From Antedon mediterranea (taxonomy: Eukaryota; Echinodermata; Crinoidea; Comatulida; Antedonidae): a stretch of 64,000 nucleotides of DNA. The DNA lies in the NCBI RefSeq assembly GCF_964355755.1, contig NC_092670.1:12709201-12773200 (forward strand), given 5' to 3'. The position numbers were made by a program, and so were the translations under genes. This document shows positions 25,201 to 37,200 of the stretch, in pieces. The notes below the pieces were generated by a model, which saw only the letters and a list, made by a program, of their open reading frames with translations, did not search any database and was not told the DNA's origin. Every line of letters starts with the position of its first letter. Position 1 is the stretch's first letter.

Positions 25201-28200
25201 TTTTTTTTCCTGATCCAATTTTTGGTCAAAGTATATGTTAAACAAAATGTCAGTGGGACATTATTATTATCTTTAATGAACTGAATATCAGTACAGTATG
25301 TCATTTTAGCGAAGACATTTTTTGGAGAAAATAACTTATATTCAATATAATATGTACTTAACAATAGAGTGGCTCATATTACCCAAGTATTTTGACATTA
25401 ATGTTGAAGTCATGTACTCATTGTATCTCCATAACGCGAGAAGAAAAGTGTTATATCATTTTTTAACGTAAATAACTACACGCGCAAGGTGGTACGTGTC
25501 ACCGTTTATCAAAATGAAGAAAAAAAATCAATTCGTACATTCATTATGTGCTAAATTCTACAAGATTCATTGTCGAGCCGTTTAAAGACATTGATTAATG
25601 ACATACAATGTTTAAAGCTGTTTCCATAATATGTTAATTTGAAACAAACAATGGTTCACACTAAACGGACTAATTCCTTCTCTTAAACGCTGCAGGTGTA
25701 CATTTACACGCAGAAGACATGTCATTAGCCTTTCTCCGTGATCTAAAAATATCTTTTTTTAACAAATTGAGTTGAAAAAGCTTGTCTCGTCTATTATTTT
25801 ATTATAATTTGAGAAGCACATTGAAGAGAGACTTTCTTTTTAAAGGGAAACTTAAAACGCAACGCAAGCGTGTTGACAAATGACAAGCGACAGTTCAAAT
25901 CATTCTTTTGATTGGTCGAATTTACTTGCGTTGCGCGCTTACATCATTATGTTGCAGCAAAGAAGTGCAACCCAAGCATTATGCTTGTAAGCCTAACAAT
26001 AATAGTTTACTATACACAGCCAATTCTCTCTATACCTGTAGACGACAATATCAACTTAACTTAACCTAACCCTCTTAAAAAATCTCTCTAAAGTATATAA
26101 ATACTAGGACGGAGTGAGTGACCGAGCGGTTAAGACAGTGCAACCGTAATTACGTAGCCATAACATCGGCAAGGGTTCGAGGCTCACTCACTCCAGGGTT
26201 CTGGTGGTAGAACGAGTCTTCTCGGATAAGGACTATAAACCGTAGGTCCAGTGTACACAACTAGCTCGTGTGCACTTTAAAGAACCTAGTACATCTTTCG
26301 AGACGAGTAGGGGGTTACCCCGGTGTATTAGTACATCACAGCCACTGATCACCAACTGGGTCCTCTGGGAGATCAGTCTTTGACTGAAGAGGCCACCCAG
26401 TATAAAAATGAACAAACAAACAAACAAACGGGTTTGGCTATTCGCACCAACCAACCGGCTGGCAAAAAAAAATAAAAATGCTTCGACATAACTCTTTTGA
26501 AACAGGTGATAGACCTACATCATTAAGAAATTCAACTTATTTCTCCGTATATACAGTATTACATAAATGGGACGAATGTTGCTGTCTGAAGACACGATAC
26601 AGTTTGCTGTTTATAGCATGACACCGTACGTATATTAGTTGATGAATATGGCATTGACACTAGAATTAATTACATAACGATCCGTTTATATAACTATCAA
26701 AGCTAAGAAGGTTATTATTATATATATTTTTTTATTGGTATAGATCGAGTGGATATTGAAAGAGTATAACGTCAACGTAACCATGACGATAATGATTTAA
26801 CAAAATAAAAATCAAACTAAAAACAAATAATGGTTTCCTTACCAATCTTATAATATTATAGGTTATGTATGATTGATCGAGGTTTTTTTTAATGTGAGTG
26901 TTCTGTTATAATAAGAAACGAGCAATATGTTACAAATTCGAGTGATCTGTTAGACTGTAACCTTGTGGCAAGTGATGACCAGTCATAGTCATAATAATCA
27001 TAATCGTCTTGCCGATGTGTTCCATGCTATATTGGAAGAAACCAGCCATCCTCTTCATAACGAAATTATCGGCTTCGTTATCGTTAGAAGTGGTAGGATG
27101 AGGACTCGTTCTACCCAGTTGGGATAAGGCATTATAACAAAATATGTGTTAGATAATATAGTCCCCATATATTTATTTATTTTAGGCAAGCCAAGATAAC
27201 TTATGAGCACTGTAATTTCCATTTATATTGGACAATAAATGAATCTGTATCTGTAATGTTAATGTGAAACATCATTAAAACACATAATGTATATGGACCT
27301 ACTCAAGAATAGGCCTACATGTTATTGTAGGTAATTTAATAGGAGCTTTCGATCTGCAACGAAGAGATCACGCATATTGTATCGTGGTCTTTGGTTGGAC
27401 ATAGAATCTGCCAAACATTAAGCCAAGGAATCGATCGAAGAATAAAGACCCGATGTCCCCGTATGCGCAGTCCATTAGCGAGATTTCCTTCCAGGACAGT
27501 ATGCGATGAACGGACGTTTAGAACGCCAAATAGGGTATCGATATTGGACATGCGCAGATTAAACTTGTGTATAAATAAAATTATCGTCCCTTCTACAGTT
27601 TCTTTCGGGCTGAAATTCTCAATGGACAATAAAGAATCAGTTTCAATAGTATATGACGTAACAGTTCATATGTCGTCGCAGATCAAAAGCTCCTTATTCA
27701 CCATACACACACTTACCGTATCTATAACATCAGCGATGCTAATAGCGCTAATTACTAATGTTGCACACATAATCCTCGCCCACCTTGTTGTTTCTATGTC
27801 ATTTGAGAATTTCACCATTCTAGGAGGAAATCGATTAGGGATATTCGTAGCAAGAGACACTACAAAAAGAATTCCTAGAACTATCATTGCCATGACGAAG
27901 GTGATAAACGTAATTGCTGACCTGCAAAAAGGAATAGAATTCGGTTATAGGCCTGAATGGAATTAATTAGGTTTTGTAAATATCTACATGATATTTCTGT
28001 ATTTTGTCTTACAGTTTAATTCGATTCAAATGACATTATTCGTTTAACAGACAATATGAAAAAAAAACCATAGGCCTACAAACATACAAATTGAAATGTC
28101 AAAAATGGACGACGGCAGAATCAAAAATAATAAATCTTGTGCCGGCTTCAGACAGGTTTTTAGCAATAAAAATGAAAGAAACCACCATTCTCGTGTCTTG

Positions 28201-31200
28201 ATTTGGTTAAATATTACTACTACTAAGGTAGGCCTACTAAAAAGGAAGATAACAAAAAATAACGATTGTGTCATACGGCTGTTATTAGAGAATCGACGAA
28301 AAACTAAAATGTTTTATTTGGCCTAGACTAACCAAAGCATTTAAACTAACTAACCGAAGCATTTAAACTAACTAATCGAATCATTTACACTAACTAACCA
28401 AAGTATTTAAACTAACTAACCGAAGCATTTAAACTAACTAACCGGAGCATTTAAACTAACTAACCGAAGCATTTGCACTAACTAACCAAAGCATTTGCAC
28501 TAACTAACCGAAGCGTTTAAACTAACTAACCGAAGCATTTAAACTAACTAATCGAATCATTTACACTAACTAACCGAAGCATTTAAACTAACGACGGCAG
28601 AATAAAAAATAACAAATCTTGTGCCGGCTTCAGACAGGTTTTTAGCAATAAAAATGAAAGAAACCACCATTCTCGTGTCTTGATTTGGTTAAATATTACT
28701 ACTACTAAGGTACTAAAAAGGAAGATAACAAAAAATAACGATTGTGTCATACGGCTGTTATTAGAGAATCGACGAAAAACTAAAATGTTTTATTTGGCCT
28801 AGACTAACCAAAGCATTTAAACTAACTAACCGAAGCATTTAAACTAACTAATCGAATCATTTACACTAACTAACCGAAGCATTTTAACTAACTAACCGAA
28901 GCATTTAAACTAACTAACCGGAGCATTTAAACTAACTAACCGAAGCATTTGCACTAACTAGCCTAACCGAAGCATTTAAACTAACTAACCGAAGCATTTA
29001 AACTAACTAACCGGAGGCATTTAAACTAACTAACCGGAGCATATAAAACTATCTAACTAACCGAAGCATTTAAACTAACTAACCGGAGCATTTAGACTAA
29101 CTAACAGATGCATTTAAACTAACTAACCGGAGCATTAAACTAACTAACCGGAGCATTTAAAATATACTAACCGAAGCATTTAAACTAACTAACCGAAGCA
29201 TTTAAACCAGGGATGTAATTTAACTCTTCCCTGTTTAAGCTAACTAACCGAAACATTTACACTAACTAACCGAAACATTTACACTAACTAACCGAAGCAT
29301 TTAAACTAACTAATCGAAGCATTTAAACTAACTAACCGGAGCATTTAAACTAACTAACCAAAGCATTTAAACTAACTAACCGGAGCATTTAGACTAACAG
29401 ATGCATTTAAACTAACTAACCGAAGCATTTAAATTAACTAACCGAAGCATTTAAACTATACTAACTAACCGTAGCATTTAAACTAACTAACCGGAGCATT
29501 AAACTAACTAACCGAAAAATTTAAAATATACTAACGGAAGCATTTAAACTAATTAACCGAAGCATTTAAACTAATTAACCAAAGCATTTAAACTAATTAA
29601 CCGAAGCATTTAAACTAACTAACCAAAGCATTTATAACTAATCGAAACATTTAAACTAACCGTTACATTTACACTAACTAACCGAAGCATTTAAACTAAC
29701 TAACCGAAACATTTACACTAACTAACCGAATCATTTAAACTAACTAACCGAAGCATTAAACTAACTAACCGGAGCATTTAAAATATACTAACGGAAGCAT
29801 TTAAACTAACTAACTTTTACCTTGGTAGCACACACAACTGAGCAAAAAATGCAAACAGCATGATGATGACTGAACAAAAGATAGCAACAGCACTCTGACG
29901 CTCTTTCTCGTGGTGGAACCGGGACTCTAGTGCATTATCTTTGAATCGTAACGTCACTATGTTGACTGTCTTCTGCATGATTCTGTGAAAAGTTAAAACA
30001 AATATATTATAAAATCCCTGAAAAATGTCTATTAAACTATAATATTATGAGGATTAATGTTTTTTAAAAGGACGTAGAGGAAAGAGAGACAGATCGACAA
30101 ATGACTACATAAATAATAGGAAAAACGACATATAACTGCATACCATTATGTCACTCCTGGACTTTAAATAAAATAAAAATTATGACATACAGTGTATATA
30201 ATACTCTATTATTCAATTCAATTCACATTTATTTACTCATCGTTTATAAATATAATTTCATAACATAAATGATGGCAAGGAACCTGCATAGAGAAGTTTA
30301 CACTTCAGTTTTCGCAGGACCCTTTTACATAAATAATATTATAAAAGATGCCATCATTTTGTAACAGTTATAAAAATCTTGAGTATAATTAGTGTTACAC
30401 GATAAAGATGATAGTGGGGTTGCTTTGAGTACACAGTGTTAATTGCTATCCATAAAATACATTTATTGGAAATATTTTGAAAATCGTAATTAGTTTTTGA
30501 AATAGATTGTTGCTTCTGAAGGCTTTTATTATTGAATAGGCTTAATACAATTCAGAAGAAAATGATATTGGTATTACATAAAACAGAATAATAAATATTG
30601 TCCGGAAATTATTCTCGAGGTTAAAGTATATCAATGTTTTCGTATGTAAAAAATGTATGTAATAATATAGCGCTTTATATATAACAATTTTCAACTTACT
30701 GCTTCATCTTACTCACAGAGTCGCGTCAATGCAGCAACTCAGTGTAAACTTTCTAATCAATAATCCTCGACACGGGCCGAATAGTATGGGGCGCCATACG
30801 CAGCAAACTATTTATGACGCGTTTGTTGGCGCTCCATAGTGTAGACCATACACCGAAGTCTATTGGCACCTGATTGACACACAACTTGTAAACTGAACCT
30901 ACTGCTTTAAGCCTGTTTTCCACTAGGTGATTTTTTTCGTTTCGCAAAGAGTAGAAACAATTCGAACTGCGAAAATCCCGAAAAGAACTGAGATTTGCTG
31001 CATAGAGGGATTTGGAAGATGGAAACATGATTACGCATGCGTATAATCTGACACTTTCGATTGGCGTGACCAACAAATTTACCTAGTAGAAAACAGGCTT
31101 TAACAGTGTACTATACATCGTATTCTTACTATTACCACAAAGCCCTTCTCAATAATGTTCCATTTGGTGGTCTATTATATTAATTAGGGTAGGAGAAAGT

Positions 31201-34200
31201 GGGTAATTAGCAATTAAACAAGACAACATCTTTGAGAAAAAAATATTTAAAAAGTATTAACTTACGAGACATCTTCTCTTTCAATAAGTGCTTCCCTTAG
31301 CGTGTTATCCTTGGAATCTTCTTTTTTGTTTGTTTTTTCTACTTCTTTATTAAATTTAACCATCTTATCATCCACGTTTTTATGATTCTGCAATAAATCA
31401 ATAAAATAGTAGTCAAATTCTAAGTACATCTGGCTTGCAGAAAAGCGGTAATACAGGAAAATTGTTATTATTTGGAGACGCTATACAGTGGCCCATGTGG
31501 AAGGAGGGTACCGTCAGCATACCCTCATGATCGATATTTAGTAGGCCTACTAGATTTAGTTTTTAGTAGGCCTACTGTATATACTATAATTATGGTAGAG
31601 AAGTGACTAAACGTAGAATCGACGTAAAAAGTAAGAGGAAATATTGCGAGAGAAGAAAAATATGTTTAAATATTATGATAGAGATAGAAAATATAAAACA
31701 CTTAAAACAAGACAAATAATACAGTTTAATTTCATAATCATTTAGAAAATATGTTGTAACAAATGGAGAATTAAAACTGGCACGATTTCACAAAAGACTG
31801 CATGAATTGCAAAAACCAAATCGAACGCATGCGCACAATACATTTACATGACGTCATATGCCAACTAGGTCGCCGCAAATTAAACGTTCTTTAAAATGAT
31901 CACAGAATAAATAATTTTAAAAACCTTCAGATCGATAACTGGAATGCCATCCTCGTCTTCATAGTCAAGCATTGTATTCTGAAGAACAACAAAATTGCCA
32001 TCTAAATATTCTGACATTTAACATATTATAGATAATACATTGTTCAAAAACCTTGATAAATTATCTCGACGTATCATCACTCAATATCAACCTAAACAAA
32101 AAATGAGATATCTATCTTTTTTATTAGAACTATCTACGTCACTGACTGTGAAGTGTTATTGTAATTCGTTTACAAATCGTTTACTATTCATAATACTGTT
32201 ATTATTAATAACCGAATACGAGTGATATATGGATATAAACAATTTTGCAAAAAAAAACCACCGGAATAAAAGCAGACCCAATGCTGATACAACCACCACC
32301 GCATCTAAATATGTACACGTGCGTCATTAATTTACTATGTCTATTCGTGGTGTCTGACAATCTACAAGTAGCGAGCAGACACGCACAAACAATTACATTG
32401 GTACCTACCTTGGTCGATTCTGTAGTAGGGTTGTTTAAATCAATCACTGGGATGTTGTTGTCAGTGTCACTTGTTTTTACATCCGATAATGTTAACGATG
32501 GTTGCAGAAGCTTCTGTGAAAATTCACAACATTTTTCATTTTCATTGAAAACTCGGCGATTCATAACCCTTATCTAAAGACTTTAAAATATTTCTAGTAG
32601 GCATATTATAGAATAGAAGTTTGCTAGTGTAGACTTTTGCTAACTTGTTTTCTGTAATTTGCCGAAGTTTGTCAACTGGTTTACACTAGAAAAATGTAAA
32701 AATGTGCTAGTGTAGTAACATTGCATTCTTTTGTTTTATACCATTGGGGTCGTTTTGTACAAATGACAATAAAGAATATTTACCTTTTTATTAGAATTAA
32801 CTGATTTTATCAGGTAAGTCTTGATATTTTGTAATTTAATATAATCTGATCTTGTTTCTCCTTCACCTGGTTCCACCTCAAACTCGTCACTAAGGCACTC
32901 GTATGTTGCTTGAGATATGTGTACCCTCCTAATTAAACAAATATCAAAGTTAAATAATTTAGCATAAAAATTAGCCTCTAAAAAAATAAATATGTACTTT
33001 CTAAACATTTTCGAAAGGGGATGATTTGAGAAAAGTTTTGCAAGTATAGTAAGACTTGCCAATAATTTATATTAAAATGTCCATAACATTATGATAATAC
33101 GTACATAATAATTATAACAAAGTACATTAATTTAGAGGAAAACATATTGGAAAATACAATATTGTTAATCTGGTTACCGAGGGAAAAGTAAAGAAAATAA
33201 TAATTATGTTATGTCTCACATTAATAAGTAATAAGTTGAGTCTAAAGGTCACCGCTGACGTAACACGTCTCTCATTGGTTTAATGATAGACGTAAATAAA
33301 TATCGAATACAGACAAAGATTCCCCTAAGAGAGACTTAAGATTTTAACTTCTTACATAACATAAAGCTCTACTACACTATCAAACTTTATGTGACAAAAC
33401 AATGTGATGTGCCCATACGGTATGGATAAGATGACGTCATATCGCTATCATTATTTGGACACATCACACCTTTTTTTTTTCAAACTAGTTTGATAGTGTA
33501 GGCAGAGCTGCTTTACGTTAAGTAAGGAAATGTGTGAAGGAAGTGAATGCTCAGGTAGACCTGACATGTATGTAATTAAACATTTTAATTTACCCTGGAA
33601 TGCCACCAGATTCCATGCAGTTGGCCAGCTTTACTCCGTCACTCCATACGTCAAACTGCCATTGTTTCTGTCCCATTACTCCCGCCAGAACTGCACCCGT
33701 ATGTATACCAACACGCATGTCTACACCGCTTTGAGTTTGCTCACGTACAGCTCTGTCAAAGACAAAATGAATAAGTGATGAGGGTTGGGTGATGTCAGGG
33801 ATTGGTGATTGTCGATTTATGAACTAGGACTGGTGCATTTTACATTATGTCATTGTTCCCAAACCGTCGAAATCGTTCAAAATTCGCATGTTATTGTTGT
33901 GTCTTAGTGTCAAAGTAGAATAGCCTCAGCGAACGATGTCTTGCAGAAAATTGCCAAACAAAATCAATGTATGCGAACAGTACCTCCATTATAACAACCT
34001 AGGTCGCAAAAAATAAAAGCTCCATAATGATAAAGCTGATGATTATATTATAATAACGGTAATGGTTTAAAAATAATGAACTAAAGAATTAGTTTACAAT
34101 GAAATTGTTTTAATTAGCTTCACTAATATTGGTCCTTCAATCCGTATACAATAAAATCACGATGTTAATGAAGATGGATAATGGGCCGACAATTGTATTA

Positions 34201-37200
34201 ATTTAAGAAAAGGTTTACGATTCGCTTTACCGTGACAAAATCATTAAGTCGTCACGCGCAACTAGACATTTGACGAAATTTGGTTAGAGGACATGTCGAC
34301 AATTTCGTAACCAAATTCAACGTATACGAACAGTACCTTCATATGTTGATGAAGATAGTAGGCCTAATGGACAGACAGTTGTATTAATGGTAGGCCTAGT
34401 GATAATACTAACTTAAAAGCACTGATCGTCGTCGAACTTCAATTTGGTCAATCCTTTGACAGAATCTGTAAGTCGTCACCCAACACGATTTGACCAAATT
34501 TTGAACCAAAATCAACGTGTGAACAGTACCTTAATTGTTGATGAAGATGGCAATGGGCAGACAATTGTATTAATGATAGGTCTAGTAATAATAATGGGTC
34601 AATGATGATGTTAACGTAAATATAAACAATTAGATTACGCTATGGCCACCACCATATCGAGTCCCATCTGAACACTGTAATCAGCGTGGAATTGTATTGG
34701 TTTTGGAACTCCACATATACAATAGTAGCAATCACCAAGGATCTTGATTCTCAATTGCTGATGTGTCTGTCAAAATAATGAACACGTTGTTAGCTTGTTT
34801 GTTTTCTTTTACCTATTTTTATATTTAGGCACCCAATTCTGTAGCTGTCACTAGATAGTGTCTAACTGACTAACGCAAGTCACCTAGAAACTTTAATCAT
34901 TATACTTGTTGATTAAAATTCTGTCTTGTAACTTCGAGATAGGGTATCCTGTAACGAACATTGTACTGAACGTGTTCCGATGTAAGTATTACGCTATAAA
35001 AAGTAGGCCTATATTTTCGTATTAATGCACGTACAAGAATACAAAAAAATGTAAATTCCTTAATCTTTCGTTTGCCCTAAATTAATTTGCCAAAAAAGGT
35101 CATTAATAAAGAGATGCAAAAAAATATAAAAACTCCTTACAAATAAAATTGTGAATAAAACTTACCTCGGCAAGTTTGTCGAAATTTGCAAAAAGAGCGT
35201 TTAACGTCTTAACAAGTTCCTGAGCAGTCAGTTTTGACGACATGGCTGTAAACCCAACGATATCAGCAAATAGAATACTACGAGGTATAGAAATATATAA
35301 TAATCCAATATTTAATATTGCTAAGATCGTCTGAAAGTTATAGTATTTAAACTTTACGATAATGTATACGCTGAATACATGTTCTTTTGTAGTAACGTTA
35401 ACACAATATCAAAACTAGTAAGTAAGTAAAATGTCAGCTGAGAGTTATCGTAATTGTATAGTATCATACTTTTATATTACTTACCTTACACTCTCATGGC
35501 GACTGATGTAAATGCGACTGAACGAACCTTTATTTTTTTGACCAAATGTCTTTAACATGTCGTCTGCAATGTGTTTTGGTAGAACAGACAACATAAGATC
35601 TTCCTAAAAGGATGGATAGAATTGATACATTTCATAGGGCCAGTAAGCTTACATTCGGAATCAATTCACCATAAAACAGGTATTAAATGAATAAAAGAAT
35701 AACATGAGAAGTAGCCAAATATAATGTATAAAAATAAATGTTGGATTTGTTTTTTTAGATTTACGAATTAGTTTAGTTAGAAAAGTTAGTTTTGTCTACA
35801 GGGACTCAAGGAACAATCACAGGCTTAAACTACAAACACGTCGATGAAGCATGATTATTAGGCCTATGTATGTAACTTCCTAAAGTGACCATAATTGAGT
35901 GATATACAATCAGGACCTCATTTAATATCGATTTATCACGTGATAAATAAATTACGTGGTTAATATTATACATAACCAAACACAATGGCAAATTGCACCT
36001 GAGAACCTGGTAAAACACTATGCCGCATTTTGTACACAATCAATATACTTCTCACATATGATTTGGTAATAAACAAGTTTAACCTGGAATCCTTTTGAAA
36101 ACTAACATTATTGCAGTAAATAAAATGTAATAATATGTAATAGATACATAATTCCCTCATCTCCACTGATGGAAGTTTTGTTATAGGCCTATATCCTTCC
36201 GCCACAATTATACGAAATTAGTGCGTATCCACAATTGACCCCACAAAGACTGTACGGTAAATATTTGGTTTCCTCAAAAGGTTTGCATAAAGCAAAAATA
36301 TGATAATATCGATTATGTTTTTTAAGTGAAACTAAAATGAAAATAAATGCAATCAATGAAATATACACCGGCGTATATCGTATAGAATACTGACATTCAA
36401 TATTGTGATACAATTTATTATAATTTCCCCATGACACCTCTGTTAAGTGGAAATAGGGATTGGCTGTAGTGATAAAAACATTTTCCCCCATTTAATCGTT
36501 TCGTAATAAGTGTCCCAATGGATGGATTCTACACGTGTCATTTCTACCACTGTTTGTATTATTGTAAGACGTTTGATTGGAACATCATTTCATTGGACTG
36601 AAAGCTAGGCCTGATTCATCATTGAAAATATGCCAATATTGTACAGCTTAAAAGACAACATGTAAAGCCGACACATTTCAAAAGAACGATTTTTCTTTGG
36701 AACCGGTTGCAGCTAAAACATGGCCCACGGTTTTAAGCTCATCTGTCTACACTATCACATTTTAAGAAGTGATGTGCCCAAATATGGTAGTGATATTACG
36801 TCATCATGGGCACATCACATTTTCATAGAGTAGGCCTAGATATAACTTTAATCCGTTATTTGGTGATGGAGAGCGTATTTAAAATAGGTTTTTTTAGTGG
36901 ATGTGGTTCTATCTATAATTGTATGCATTTGACCTTCTCCAAACCGGACCAATTACGTCTATTATCTTTTACCATTATTACACACACTGACCTGGCCGCC
37001 TATCTTTAGAAAGCAATCTGCGGAAATCGATAATCTAATATCTTAAAAATGTGTATCATTAGACGACTGCCTTGGTTCAATTTACTCTTCTATTGAGAAA
37101 TACTTGCAATTTTTCTACGTTATTACATGACAGAACGATAATTGTTTATCACTGTATACTGAGCATTATGCGTTTAGGTCACAGACACACGTTCGCTGTT

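Noticed and set aside
26233-26454. 73-aa ORF on the minus strand
   Set aside because: It is wholly within the antisense strand of a SINE copy.
27391-27966. 191-aa plus-strand ORF
   Set aside because: It is antisense to the cyclase exon at 27717-27921, which has splice sites and family homology on the minus strand.
28326-29814. CRISPR-like array
   Set aside because: The 22-bp units are head to tail without unique spacers, and the context is an animal intron.
30753-31076. 107-aa minus-strand ORF
   Set aside because: It lies across the boundary of a family C element and has no family motif.
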